Below the pieces are notes generated by a model. It worked only from the letters and a program-made list of their open reading frames with translations, made no database searches and had not been told where the DNA came from. 64,000 bases of DNA from Arsenicicoccus bolidensis DSM 15745 (GTDB lineage Bacteria; Actinomycetota; Actinomycetes; Actinomycetales; Dermatophilaceae). This document shows, in pieces, positions 38,013 through 50,386 of this stretch (the stretch's first letter is position 1; each line of letters opens with the position of its first letter). Made by a program: the position numbers and the translations under genes. Location: the NCBI RefSeq assembly GCF_000426385.1, contig NZ_AUFG01000001.1, positions 186,001 to 250,000 of the forward strand, read 5' to 3'.

Positions 38013-38121
38013 GGTCGGCGAGTGTACGCGGGATCCCCGGATCGCCCTGCGGCGGACCGGGTCACGCGCGTGATGATGGAAGGGTCGGCCTGGGCGAGGG
38101 CGGCCCGGACCGGGCACCACC

Positions 38122-38140
38122 CGAGGATAGGCAAGCCTTG
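38122..38140 (+). promoter_or_regulatory. Possible iron-box (DtxR/IdeR-like) upstream of sufR
   Basis: The core AGGATAGGCAAGCCT matches the DtxR/IdeR consensus core AGGTTAGGCTAACCT at 12 of 15 positions, but the flanks match poorly. It lies about 30 bp upstream of the SufR-type operator. Iron control of suf would make sense, but the match is imperfect. Confidence 0.3.
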
Positions 38141-38166
38141 GTAGATGCCTCCCAGGGAATTAGGTA

Positions 38167-38181
38167 ACACTGGTGTTGTGT
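38167..38181 (+). promoter_or_regulatory. SufR-type operator
   Basis: ACACT-GGTGT-TGTGT matches the ACACT-N5-TGTGA operator I recall for mycobacterial SufR, apart from the last base. It also contains the palindrome AACAC-TG-GTGTT. It is 23 bases before the ATG chosen for sufR, which fits autorepression of the suf operon. Confidence 0.65.
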
Positions 38182-38204
38182 TTATCGGACGTGAGGCAGA
38201 CGCG

Positions 38205-38977
38205 ATGGGTGACCTGACCCCGCAGCGCGCCCGGACCGTCGAGGCGGTGCGGGAGTCCGGCACGCGCGGACGCGTCCAGCAGTTCGTCTCCGAGCACGGC
38301 CCCATCACCGCGACCGCCATCGCCGAGCGGCTCGGCGTCACCACCACCGCCGTCCGCCGGCACCTCGACGCGCTCACCGCCGCCGGGCTGATCGAGGAGC
38401 ACGCCAGCGCGCCCGCGACCCGTGGTCGTGGCCGTCCGGCCCGCGCCTTCGTCCTCACCTCGGCCGGTCACCAGGCCCTGGACAGCTCGTACGACGACGT
38501 CGCCACCTCCGCCCTGCGCTACCTGTCCGAGCAGGTGGGGGAGCACGCCGTCGAGGCCTTCGCCCACCAGCACGTCGCGTCCTTCGAGGACCGCTACCGT
38601 TCCCTGGTCGAGTCGGCCGGCGAGACTCCCGAGGCCCGTTCCCGGGTGCTCGCCGAGGTGCTCACCAGGGACGGGTATGCCGCGTCCAGCCGCCCGCTCA
38701 CGCTGGCGGACGGCTCGACGACGCTGGGCGTCCAGCTGTGCCAGGGTCACTGCCCCGTCCAGCAGGTCGCGTCCGCCTTCCCGCAGTTCTGCGAGGCCGA
38801 GCAGCAGGCCTTCTCCCGGCTGCTCGGCGTGCACGTCCAGCGCCTCGCGACGCTGGCGCACGGCGAGCACGTCTGCACCACCTTCGTGCCGGTGAGCGCG
38901 CTGAGCGCCCCGCCGGACACCCACACCGACGACCTCATCCACCCCCACCCCACCGACCCCGACGAAAGGTCCGAGCG

Positions 38978-38981
<4 letters not shown>
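38205..38981 (+). CDS. sufR: Fe-S-sensing repressor SufR
   Basis: Regulator of the suf operon that senses its own Fe-S cluster. A winged HTH occupies about residues 20-75 ([23 protein letters not shown]). The cluster cysteines are at 179 and 183 (CQGHC), 196 (FPQFC) and 224 (GEHVC). I chose the ATG at 38205 because the upstream operator would otherwise be inside the coding region; GTG or ATG starts further 5' exist. The stop overlaps the sufB ATG. Confidence 0.92.
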
Positions 38982-40398
<1,417 letters not shown>

Positions 40399-40399
<1 letters not shown>

Positions 40400-41631
40400 T
40401 GCCAGTCGAGCTCAAGTCACCCCCCACCCTCGCCGGGGTCCCCGAGGCCTACGTCCCGGACCAGTCGCGCGGCGAGCGCCGCACCTCCTACGACCTGGCG
40501 GACTTCCCGGTCCCCAACGGTCGCGAGGAGGACTGGCGCTTCACGCCGGTCGACCGCCTGCAGGAGCTGTTCCAGCAGGCGCCGTCCGACGTGGCCGGCA
40601 TCAAGACCGACATCCAGGTGCCCGCGGGCATCAAGGTGTCGGAGGTCCCCGCCGGCGACCCGCGGCTCGGCACGGTCCTCACGCCGGCCGACCGCGCCTC
40701 GGCCGCGGCCTGGACGTCCTTCGCGGACGGCCACGTCGTGCAGATCCCGCAGGGCCGCGAGTTCGGCGAGGCCGCCCGCCTCACCGTGCGTGGGTCCGAC
40801 CAGGCGCGCATCAACGGCCACCTGGTCATCGACGCCGGCGCGCACTCCTCGGCGACCGTGCTGCTGTCGCACCAGGGCTCGGCCCAGTGCACCGCCAACG
40901 TCGAGATCCGCGTCGGTGACGGCGCGCACCTGACGGTGGTCACCGTGCAGGAGTGGGACGACGACGCGATCCACCTGGCTCAGCACGACGTGCTCGTCGG
41001 CCGCGACGCGACCGTCAAGCACATCGCGGTCACCCTCGGCGGCTCGATCGTGCGGCTGTCGACCAACGTGCGGTATGCCGGCCCCGGCGGCTCGGCCGAG
41101 TGCCTCGGCGTCTACTTCACCGACGAGGCGCAGCACCAGGAGCACCGGCTGTTCGTCGACCACGAGGCGCAGCACTGCACCTCGAACGTCGAGTACCGCG
41201 GCGCCCTGCGCGGCGACACCGCCCACTCGGTGTGGGTCGGCGACGTCCTCATCCGCGCCGCGGCCGAGGGCACCGACACCTACGAGCTCAACCGCAACCT
41301 GGTCCTGTCGGACGGCGCGCGCGCGGACTCGGTCCCCAACCTCGAGATCGAGACCGGCAACATCGTCGGCGCCGGTCACGCGGCGGCGACGGGCCGGTTC
41401 GACGACGAGCAGCTGTTCTACCTCCAGGCCCGGGGCATCCCCGAGCGCGAGGCCCGCCGCCTGGTGGTGCACGGCTTCTTCGCCGACATCATCAACCGTA
41501 TCGGCGTGACCGACACCCAGGCCCGCCTGATGGAGGTCATCGACCGCGAGCTCGCCGACTCCGTCGACGCGGCCTTCGCGGCAGCGCCTGTCGCCACCGG
41601 GTCCGGGTCGCCGAAGGAGGCCACCGCGTGA
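40399..41631 (+). CDS. sufD: Fe-S cluster assembly protein SufD
   Basis: Partner of SufB and SufC. It has an N-terminal helical segment (residues about 20-60, ending in EEDWRFTPVDRL) and then the shared SufB/D beta-helix (VRYAGPGGSAECLGVYFTD, DHEAQHCTSNVEYRGAL) and the C-terminal helix pair QLFYLQARGIPEREARRLVVHGFF. Length 410 is typical. Its start shares one base with the sufB stop (TGATG). Confidence 0.96.
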
Positions 41632-41987
41632 GCTACGAGGTCGTCTGCCAGGTCGAGGACATCCCGGTGGGCCGCGTCGCGGCCGCCGAGGTGGACGGCG
41701 TGACCATCGCCCTCGCCCGCACGGGCCAGCGCGAGTTCCACGCCGTCAACGACACCTGCACGCACGCCAACGTGTCGCTCTCGGAGGGCGAGCTCGACGG
41801 ATGCCAGCTCGAGTGCTGGCTGCACGGCAGCTCCTTCGACGTGCGCTCCGGCGAGCCCAACACCCCACCCGCGACCGTGCCCGTCGCGGTCTATCCCGTC
41901 ATGCTCGAGGGAGACGACGTCCTGGTGGACGTCCACGGGACCCTCGACCAGCGCGTCAGCGCCCAGTCCGCCAGCAAGGAGAACTGA
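41628..41987 (+). CDS. Rieske-type [2Fe-2S] ferredoxin in the suf operon
   Basis: Small electron carrier of 119 residues. Cys44 and His46 (CTHAN) and Cys63 and His66 (CWLHGSSFD) form the Rieske cluster site. Sequence resembles the ferredoxin component of aromatic-ring oxygenases, but here it is locked into the suf operon: the GTG overlaps the sufD stop and sufC follows after 4 bp. A Rieske ferredoxin at this position is common in actinobacterial suf operons. It could supply electrons for cluster assembly or be a client protein. Confidence 0.92.
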   Translation: MSYEVVCQVEDIPVGRVAAAEVDGVTIALARTGQREFHAVNDTCTHANVSLSEGELDGCQLECWLHGSSFDVRSGEPNTPPATVPVAVYPVMLEGDDVLVDVHGTLDQRVSAQSASKEN

Positions 41988-41991
41988 ACCA

Positions 41992-44098
<2,107 letters not shown>

Positions 44099-44099
<1 letters not shown>

Positions 44100-44587
44100 T
44101 GGACCTGTACCAGGAGCTCATCCTCGACCACTCCAAGCGCCCCCGGCACCCGGGGCTGCGCGAGCCCTACGAGGCCGAGGTGCACCACGTCAACCCGACC
44201 TGCGGCGACGAGGTGACGCTGCGCGTCCACGTCGACCGCACCGCGGGCTCGCCGGACCAGATCACCCTCGAGGACGTGTCCTACGACGCGCTCGGGTGCT
44301 CGATCTCGATGGCGTCGACGTCGGTCCTTGCCGAGGAGTGCATCGGCCGCCCGCTGTCCGAGGTCTTCGAGACCTTCGGGGCGATGCGGCACATGCTCAC
44401 CAGCAAGGGTGCCGACCACGGGGACGAGGAGGTCATCGGCGACGGCGTGGCCTTCGCCGGCGTCGCGCAGTACCCCGCCCGCGTCAAGTGCGCCCTCCTC
44501 GGATGGACCGCCATGGTCGACGCCCTCGCCCAGGCCGGCGTCGACATCTCCAGCACCAGCCAGACCAGCAAGGAGTCACGAGCATGA
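44099..44587 (+). CDS. sufU: Zinc-dependent sulfurtransferase SufU
   Basis: IscU-like protein that accepts sulfur from SufS. The zinc/sulfur ligands are Cys35 with Asp37 (NPTCGDE), Cys67 (LGCSIS) and Cys131 (VKCALLGW). The SufU-specific insert between Cys67 and Cys131 is present. Length 162. Starts overlap those of its neighbours (TGATG, ATGA). Confidence 0.96.
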
Positions 44588-44916
44588 GCGACCAGACCAC
44601 CACCCTGCCGCCCAACGTCGCGGACGTCGAGGAGGCCATGCGCGACGTCGTCGACCCCGAGCTCGGCATCAACGTCGTCGACCTCGGCCTCGTCTACGGC
44701 ATCACCGTCGACCCGCAGTCCAACGCGGTCATCGACATGACGCTGACGTCGGCGGCCTGCCCACTGACGGACGTCATCGAGGACCAGACCGCGCAGGCCC
44801 TCGAGGGCCTCGTCGCCGACCACCGCATCAACTGGGTGTGGATGCCGCCGTGGGGCCCGGACAAGATCACCCCCGACGGCCGCGAGCAGCTGCGCGCCCT
44901 CGGCTTCAACGTCTGA
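44584..44916 (+). CDS. sufT: SufT / MIP18-like metal-sulfur cluster maturation factor
   Basis: 110-residue DUF59 protein, last gene of the suf operon. The family pattern VVDPELGINVVDLGLVYGI is near the N-terminus, and the conserved cysteine lies in TSAACPLTDVIEDQ. It helps load Fe-S clusters into targets. A strong terminator follows directly. Confidence 0.94.
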   Translation: MSDQTTTLPPNVADVEEAMRDVVDPELGINVVDLGLVYGITVDPQSNAVIDMTLTSAACPLTDVIEDQTAQALEGLVADHRINWVWMPPWGPDKITPDGREQLRALGFNV

Positions 44917-44928
44917 CCGTCGACGCAC

Positions 44929-44974
44929 CGCACGAGGCCCCCTCGCTCGACTCGGAGCGAGGGGGCCTCGTGCG
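44929..44974 (+). terminator. Terminator of the suf operon, 20-bp perfect stem
   Basis: CGCACGAGGCCCCCTCGCTC pairs base for base with 44955-44974 across a six-base loop. It starts 13 bp after the sufT stop. The next gene's ATG lies only 5-15 bases beyond the stem. Confidence 0.93.
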
Positions 44975-44988
44975 GTTCAATGGGCCGT

Positions 44989-45477
44989 ATGACGACGCCC
45001 CCCGCCGACCGCGAGATCCTCACCTACGCCGACTTCGGGCGGTCCATGCGCGAGCTGGCGCAGGCGATCGTCGACGACGGCTACGAGGTCGACGTGGTCC
45101 TGTCGATCGCCCGGGGCGGCCTGCTGATCGGTGGGGCGCTCGGCTACGCCCTCGGGGTCAAGAACTGCTCGGTCATGAACGTCGAGTTCTACACCGGGGT
45201 CGACGAGCGGCTCGAGATGCCGGTCATGCTGCCGCCGACCCCCAAGGCCATCGACCTGTCCGGCATGAAGGTCCTCATCGCCGACGACGTCGCCGACACC
45301 GGCCGCACGCTCGAGCTGGTGCACGAGTTCTGCCGCGACCACGTCGCCGAGTCGCGCACCGCCGTGATCTACGAGAAGCCGCACTCGATCATCAAGCCCG
45401 ACTACGCGTGGAAGCGCACCGACGCCTGGATCGACTTCCCCTGGTCGGTCGAGCCGCCCGTCACCCGCAGCGCCTGA
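44989..45477 (+). CDS. Phosphoribosyltransferase (xanthine/hypoxanthine-guanine type)
   Basis: Type I phosphoribosyltransferase; the PRPP site is VLIADDVADTGRTLELV and the early loop is SIARGGLLIGGAL. It could salvage a purine base, but the substrate is not certain. Two ATGs are possible (44980 and 44989); neither has a Shine-Dalgarno sequence and both sit right behind the suf terminator stem. A leaderless transcript starting at the ATG is likely, which is common in actinomycetes. Confidence 0.85.
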   Translation: MTTPPADREILTYADFGRSMRELAQAIVDDGYEVDVVLSIARGGLLIGGALGYALGVKNCSVMNVEFYTGVDERLEMPVMLPPTPKAIDLSGMKVLIADDVADTGRTLELVHEFCRDHVAESRTAVIYEKPHSIIKPDYAWKRTDAWIDFPWSVEPPVTRSA

Positions 45478-45487
45478 GCTGGGTGTC

Positions 45488-46924
45488 GTGCCCACCGGCG
45501 GTGTCGTGCCTCGCAACGCTGCCGGGGCGTCCCGTGCGCTCCCTCAGGACGGCGCCGACCACCACCTCCACCACGTTCACGGCCCCCACGACGTCCACGT
45601 CGACCCGGCGCGCCTGACCTCGTGGGTCGGCGGCTTCCTCGACCGGCACGGCCCCGCCCGCTGGGGCCACGACCGGGGCAGCGTCGTCGTGCGGGCGGCG
45701 GACGGTGCGGTCGCCCGCCTCGACGCGCTGGACCCCACGGGCAGCGAGGCGGTCTCGTCCCTGCGCACCCTGGTCGGCTGGCCGGGCCCGCAGCCGCGCC
45801 TCGCCCTGGTCCTGCTGCGACGAGGCCGATATGCCGTGGGCCTCGCGGACGCCACCGACCTCGTGGCGCACACGGCGGGGAGCCGCTATGTCCAGTCCCG
45901 CACGGCGGCAGGAGGGTGGTCGCAGCAGCGCTACCAGAGGCGGCGTCGCAATCAGGCGGAGGCCCTGGTGCGGCACGTGGCCGATGAGGTCGTCCGCATC
46001 TGCTCGGGGGCTGGACCCGCAGGGGATCGGGGCGGTGGGGGAGGAGCGCGCGGTGGGCGAGGAGCACCGAGCGGGGTAGGAGCGCCTGGTGGATCGGTCT
46101 CGCTCGGTGGCGCCGAGGCGCTCGTGCTCGGCGGTGACCGCGGGCTGGTCGAGCGGGTGCTCGAGGACCCTCGGCTCGCCGCCTGGCGGGGGCTGCCGAG
46201 GCGGGAGGCGTTCGGCATACCGGACCCGACCCACGCGATCCTGCGCGAGGAGCTGAGACGGGCCCGGGCCGTCCGCGTGACCATCCACGAGCCGACCTCC
46301 ACGGGAGCGCGCCGCGGTGGCATGGTGGAGGGCATGACCGGAGAGACGATGTCCGATGCCCGCGAGCTGATCCCCGCCGCTGCCGCTGCGGTGACCGACC
46401 TCGTCGAGCGCATCCCCGCCGACGCGTGGGGCCGCCAGAGCCCCTGCGAGGACTGGACGGTCCGCGACGTCCTCAACCACCTGACCAGCGAGCACCTCTG
46501 GGCGCCACGGCTGCTCGGCGGCGAGACGGTCGAGCAGGTGGGCGACGACTACGACGGCGACGTGCTCGGTGACGATCCCGTGGAGGCGTGGCGACCGGCG
46601 CAGACGCGGTCGGTGCTGGCCTTCGGGGCGGTGGGGGACGACGACCAGGAGGTGTCGGTGAGCTCGGGGAGGATCCCGGTGCGGGAGTACGCCGCGCAGA
46701 TGCTCGTCGACCTCACGGTGCACGCCTGGGACCTCGCGCGGGGTGCCGGGGTGCCGGTGACGCTCGTGCCCGAGGCGGTCGACGCGTGCCTCGGCTATGC
46801 CAACCGCGTGACCTCGGGCGGCGGCGTGGAGGGGATCTTCGGCGCGCCGGTGTCGACGAGCTCCCGCGATCGTGTCGACCAGCTCGTGGCGCTGCTGGGC
46901 CGCGACCCCGCCTGGCGGGACTGA
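45488..46924 (+). CDS. Vms1-like release factor (acVLRF1-type) fused to a DinB/maleylpyruvate-isomerase-like domain
   Basis: One uninterrupted frame of 478 residues with two parts. Residues about 38-270 resemble actinobacterial VLRF1, peptidyl-tRNA hydrolases for stalled ribosomes, with the catalytic-loop motif AGGWSQQRYQRRRRNQA (141-157) and GGDRGLVERVL; a Gly-rich loop (174-203) separates two blocks. Residues about 288-478 are a TIGR03086-like helical bundle (QSPCEDWTVRDVLNHLTSEH, DLTVHAWDLARG) related to mycothiol-dependent isomerases. These are normally separate proteins. Internal ATGs at residues 279, 283 and 288, two with GGAG-like sequence before them, could also make the second domain alone. 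The start (GTG) is uncertain. Confidence 0.72.
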   Translation: MPTGGVVPRNAAGASRALPQDGADHHLHHVHGPHDVHVDPARLTSWVGGFLDRHGPARWGHDRGSVVVRAADGAVARLDALDPTGSEAVSSLRTLVGWPGPQPRLALVLLRRGRYAVGLADATDLVAHTAGSRYVQSRTAAGGWSQQRYQRRRRNQAEALVRHVADEVVRICSGAGPAGDRGGGGGARGGRGAPSGVGAPGGSVSLGGAEALVLGGDRGLVERVLEDPRLAAWRGLPRREAFGIPDPTHAILREELRRARAVRVTIHEPTSTGARRGGMVEGMTGETMSDARELIPAAAAAVTDLVERIPADAWGRQSPCEDWTVRDVLNHLTSEHLWAPRLLGGETVEQVGDDYDGDVLGDDPVEAWRPAQTRSVLAFGAVGDDDQEVSVSSGRIPVREYAAQMLVDLTVHAWDLARGAGVPVTLVPEAVDACLGYANRVTSGGGVEGIFGAPVSTSSRDRVDQLVALLGRDPAWRD

Positions 46925-46925
46925 G

Positions 46926-46955
46926 CTCGACGGACCTCGACGGACCTCGACGGAC
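46926..46955 (+). repeat. 10-bp tandem repeat, three exact copies, right after a stop codon
   Basis: CTCGACGGAC is repeated three times without mismatch, starting two bases after the stop of the VLRF1-DinB fusion gene and ending just before the ribH stop. Confidence 0.93.
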
Positions 46956-46962
46956 TGGGTCG

Positions 46963-47454
46963 TCAGGTGGTCTGCCGGCGACCCTGCGGAGCGAGCTCGC
47001 GCAGCGTATTCGCCGTCGCGACGGCCGCCGTCGCCGCCTCGTGACCCTTGTCCTCACGGGACCCGGGCAGCCCGGCGCGGTCCAGCGCCTGCGCGTCGTC
47101 GTCGCACGTGAGCAGCCCGAACCCGATCGGCACCCCGGTCGTCACGGCGACCCGGGTGATGCCGTCGGTGGCGGCGCTGCACACGTAGTCGAAGTGCGGT
47201 GTGCCCCCGCGGATCACGACGCCGAGGACGACCAGGGCGTCATACGAGGGTGCCAGGCGCGCGCAGGCCACCGGCAGCTCGAAGGACCCGGGCACGCGCA
47301 CGAGGTCCACGTCGGTGACACCGGCCTGCTCGAGGGCTCGATGGGCGCCGTCGACCAGTCCGTCCATGACGGTGTCGTGCCAGGACGACGCGATGATCGC
47401 GACGCGCAGGCCGCTGCCGTCGACGGTGAGGGTGGGGGAGCCGTGGCCGGCCAT
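46963..47454 (-). CDS. ribH: 6,7-dimethyl-8-ribityllumazine synthase
   Basis: Penultimate enzyme of riboflavin synthesis; joins the pyrimidine from RibD with dihydroxybutanone phosphate from RibBA. Motifs: [32 protein letters not shown] and the catalytic histidine region [11 protein letters not shown]. Length 163 is typical. It starts one base after the ribBA stop and is the last gene of the rib operon here. Confidence 0.96.
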   Translation of the reverse strand: MAGHGSPTLTVDGSGLRVAIIASSWHDTVMDGLVDGAHRALEQAGVTDVDLVRVPGSFELPVACARLAPSYDALVVLGVVIRGGTPHFDYVCSAATDGITRVAVTTGVPIGFGLLTCDDDAQALDRAGLPGSREDKGHEAATAAVATANTLRELAPQGRRQTT

Positions 47455-47455
47455 G

Positions 47456-48715
47456 TCATGCCTCCTGGGCGAGGGTCGGGTGGGCGAGGGGGTTGGCGTC
47501 GAGGGGGTCGGCGTCGAGGGGGAGCGTGTGGCCGAGGCGGTCGCGCTTGGTGCGCAGGTAGGCCGCGTTGGCGGGGTTGGGAGGGACGTGCGAGGGCTCG
47601 ATCGCGGCGACCTCGATGCCTGCGTCGGTGAGGGCGTCGACCTTGCGAGGGTTGTTGGTGATCAGGCGGACTCGCGTCAGACCCAGGTCGTGGAGGATGG
47701 CCGCCGCGCCGGCGTACTCGCGGGCGTCCACGGGCAGGCCGAGCAGCTCCTGCGCCTCGACGGTGTCGGCGCCGGCGTCCTGCTCGTGATAGGCGGCGAG
47801 CTTGGCCAGCAGCCCCACGCCGCGGCCCTCGTGCCCGCGGACGTAGACCACGGCCCCGCCCTCGGCCGCTACCCGCGCGAGGGCGTGCTCGAGCTGCGGC
47901 CCGCAGTCGCACCGCAGCGACCCGAACGCGTCGCCCGTCAGGCACTCGGAGTGGACGCGCACCAGCGGCGCGGCATCGACGTCGGTCCCGCGGGGGCTGA
48001 CCAGGGCCACGTGCTCGGCCCCGGTGACCAGGTCGTGATAGCCGTATGCCGAGAACAGCCCGTGCCGCGTGGGCACCGTGGTCCCGGCCGCGAGGCTCAC
48101 GCGGTCGTGCACCTGGCGGTGACGGACCAGCGCGGCGATGGTGATGACCGGCAGGTCGTGCTGGGCGCCGAGGGCCACGACGTCGGGCGTCCGCATCATC
48201 TCCCCGGTGTCGTGGACGAGCTCGCCGATGGCGCCGACGGGGGAGAGGCCGGCGAGGCGGCACAGGTCGACGGCGGCCTCCGTGTGTCCGGCGCGGGTGA
48301 GGACGCCGCCGTCACGAGCGCGCAGCGGCACCACGTGGCCGGGCCGGATCAGGTCGGCGGGTCGCGCGTCGGGCTCCGCGAGCGTGCGCAGCGTCGTGGC
48401 CCGGTCGGCGGCGCTGATGCCGGTCGTGACCCCGGCCGCGGCGTCGACGGTCACGGTGTAGGCCGTCCGCAGGCTGTCCTCGTTTCGCTCCACCATGAGC
48501 GGCAGGGCCAGCCGATCGGCCCAGGCGTCGGGCATGGGCGCGCAGACGTAGCCGGACGAGTGCCGGATCGTCCACGCCAGCCACTCGGTGGTCATGGTCT
48601 GCGCGGCGAGGACGACGTCGCCCTCGTTCTCCCGGTCCACGTCGTCGAGGACGAGGACCGGCCGGCCCTCCCGCAGCGCCTGCAGGGCGTCCTGGATGGG
48701 TGGCTCGACGAACAT
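47456..48715 (-). CDS. ribBA: Bifunctional DHBP synthase / GTP cyclohydrolase II
   Basis: N-terminal half (about 1-200) is 3,4-dihydroxy-2-butanone-4-phosphate synthase with [16 protein letters not shown] and [10 protein letters not shown]-terminal half is GTP cyclohydrolase II with the zinc cysteines in [19 protein letters not shown] and the [13 protein letters not shown] loop. Length 419 is normal. It starts at an ATG sharing one base with the ribD stop, so there is no room for the riboflavin synthase gene that usually sits between them. Confidence 0.96.
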   Translation of the reverse strand: MFVEPPIQDALQALREGRPVLVLDDVDRENEGDVVLAAQTMTTEWLAWTIRHSSGYVCAPMPDAWADRLALPLMVERNEDSLRTAYTVTVDAAAGVTTGISAADRATTLRTLAEPDARPADLIRPGHVVPLRARDGGVLTRAGHTEAAVDLCRLAGLSPVGAIGELVHDTGEMMRTPDVVALGAQHDLPVITIAALVRHRQVHDRVSLAAGTTVPTRHGLFSAYGYHDLVTGAEHVALVSPRGTDVDAAPLVRVHSECLTGDAFGSLRCDCGPQLEHALARVAAEGGAVVYVRGHEGRGVGLLAKLAAYHEQDAGADTVEAQELLGLPVDAREYAGAAAILHDLGLTRVRLITNNPRKVDALTDAGIEVAAIEPSHVPPNPANAAYLRTKRDRLGHTLPLDADPLDANPLAHPTLAQEA

Positions 48716-49878
48716 CACTGTCCTCCTGGGTGATCGACGCGATGGTGCACCGGCTGGGGCCGGAGGGTGATCCTGACGTCGCCGTCGAGGACGGCCACGT
48801 CGGTGGTCGTGAGGCGGTGCGCGTCGGCGATGGTGGCGACCCCGAGATCCCCCACCGCGGCCGCGCCGGCGCCGAGCAGCGCGGGTGCGACATACGCCAC
48901 GACCCGGTCGACCACCCCGGCCCGCAGCCAGGCGGCGGCCGTCGTGGGGCCGCCCTCGAGCCACACGTGACGGACGTCCAGCTCGTGCAGGGTGGCGAGG
49001 ACCAGGTGCGGGTCGCGCTCGCGGACGAGCAGGCTCGGGGCGCCGTCGTCGAGCACCCGGGCCGTGGGCGGTATGTCGCGACGGCCCACCACCACGCGCA
49101 CCGGCTGCCGCTCGTGGTGGGACCCGTCGGCGTCGCGCACCGTCAGGCGGGGATCGTCGGCGAGCACGGTGCCGGTGCCGACCACGACCGCTCCGGCGGT
49201 GGCTCGCAGCCGGTGCACGTCGGCGCGGGCCGCAGGGCCGGTGATCCACTGGCTGCTGCCGTCGCTCGCCGCCGAGCGGCCGTCGATCGTGGCGGCGAGC
49301 TTCCAGGTGACGAAGGGCCGGCCGTGGGTCACGGCGTGCACGAAGGCCTCGACCATCGTGGCGGCCCCCTCCACCGGCACCAGGTCGCACCGGACACCGG
49401 CCGCGCGGAGGGTGTCGGCACCCCCGACGGCCACGGGGTTGGGGTCGGGAAGGGCATAGGCGACTCGTCGGACCCCCGCCTCGACCAGGGCCTCGGCGCA
49501 CGGGCCCGTGCGTCCGGTGTGGTTGCAGGGCTCCAGCGAGACGTAGGCGGTGCCGCCGCGGACGTCGTGGCCTCCGGCCCTGGCCTGAGCGAGCGCGGCC
49601 AGCTCGGCGTGCGGCGTGCCGGCGCCGCGGTGCCAGCCCTCGCCGACGACCTCGCCGTCGCTGCCCAGCAGGACGCAACCGACACGCGGGTTGGCGTCAG
49701 CCGCGGGGCCGTTGGCGGCCAGGGCTACGGCGCGGTGCAGGAGCACGAGGTCGCGCTCGCGCTGCTCACGGTCCCCGTGGCCGTGCTGCTCGAGGTGCTC
49801 TTCGTGCTGGCCGTGCTCGGGGTGCTCGCCGTGCTCGCCGTGCTCGCCCCGGTCGTCGGCGGCGGTCTGGCCGGTCAT
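48715..49878 (-). CDS. ribD: Riboflavin deaminase/reductase RibD with a His/Glu-rich N-terminal extension
   Basis: Bifunctional pyrimidine deaminase and reductase. The deaminase zinc site is TPHAELAAL with EPCNHTGRTGPCAEAL; the reductase half begins near FVTWKLAATIDGRSAA and includes GGPTTAAAWLRAG. Residues about 10-40 form an added repeat-like stretch (GEHGEHGEHPEHGQHEEH) before the deaminase domain, rich in His and Glu and able in principle to bind metals. The ATG has GAGAGGGA upstream. It lies downstream of the FMN riboswitch. Confidence 0.93.
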   Translation of the reverse strand: MTGQTAADDRGEHGEHGEHPEHGQHEEHLEQHGHGDREQRERDLVLLHRAVALAANGPAADANPRVGCVLLGSDGEVVGEGWHRGAGTPHAELAALAQARAGGHDVRGGTAYVSLEPCNHTGRTGPCAEALVEAGVRRVAYALPDPNPVAVGGADTLRAAGVRCDLVPVEGAATMVEAFVHAVTHGRPFVTWKLAATIDGRSAASDGSSQWITGPAARADVHRLRATAGAVVVGTGTVLADDPRLTVRDADGSHHERQPVRVVVGRRDIPPTARVLDDGAPSLLVRERDPHLVLATLHELDVRHVWLEGGPTTAAAWLRAGVVDRVVAYVAPALLGAGAAAVGDLGVATIADAHRLTTTDVAVLDGDVRITLRPQPVHHRVDHPGGQ

Positions 49879-49969
49879 CTCGTCCCTCTCGCTCGCTGCT
49901 GGTGCGCGAGCCCCGGGGAATGACGGCGACGGACACCCTGGCTGGCCGGGCCGGCATACGGCCTGCCGC

Positions 49970-49994
49970 AGGGTGCCCTGCGTCGAGGCACCCT
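49970..49994 (-). promoter_or_regulatory. Leader hairpin after the FMN riboswitch, candidate expression platform
   Basis: On the minus strand AGGGTGCC and GGCACCCT pair in a perfect 8-bp stem with a nine-base loop, between the aptamer and ribD. It could be the terminator or antiterminator arm. The rest of the leader up to ribD shows nothing else distinct. Confidence 0.4.
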
Positions 49995-50004
49995 CTCGGG
50001 CACC

Positions 50005-50138
50005 TCTCGTGCTGCCTCCCATCCGGACTTTCACCGTCGGTCCTGGAGTTCCGCCAGGTCAACCGCCCACCTCGAGAGGTGGTCGGGTCGCGGACTGTCA
50101 CCGCCGGCTCGGAATTGCACCGACCCCGGAGCACGTGC
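50005..50138 (-). promoter_or_regulatory. FMN riboswitch (RFN element) of the rib operon
   Basis: Read on the minus strand, the 5' part GTGCTCCGGGGTCGGTGCAA, the core CCGGCGGTGACAGTCCGCGA, and the 3' part ACGGTGAAAGTCCGGATGGG match the conserved RFN aptamer in order. It lies about 130 bp before ribD and should repress the operon when FMN is plentiful. Together with its leader and the promoter for the next gene it fills the 508-bp gap between ribD and the HNH gene. Confidence 0.93.
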
Positions 50139-50306
50139 CGTCGACTATGCCACAACGGCCTGTGGACCCACCTCGACGTCCGTCGCGGCCATCGGAGGGG
50201 CGGATGACTGTGCGCCTCGGTTTCGCCGCACTCCCGGGGCCTGCACGGCAGGCGGCATCGGCCGGGTTGCACCGGCTCTGACCTGCGGAAATATCCCTCT
50301 AGGCCC

Positions 50307-50335
50307 TTGCCTGGACCGGCCTGACGCGGTATCTT
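50307..50335 (+). promoter_or_regulatory. Promoter of the DUF222/HNH gene
   Basis: TTGCCT (50307-50312) and TATCTT (50330-50335) are spaced by exactly 17 bp, a good housekeeping-sigma promoter, 51 bp before the HNH gene's ATG. Confidence 0.65.
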
Positions 50336-50386
50336 GGGACCAGGTCCCACGGTGGGGCGTTGCGGTCGGGGAAGGGGGCGGTTCAC

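Noticed and set aside
41628-41987. Ferredoxin subunit of an aromatic-ring dioxygenase
   Set aside because: Sequence alone would allow it, but overlap with sufD and sufC and lack of oxygenase genes place it in Fe-S assembly.
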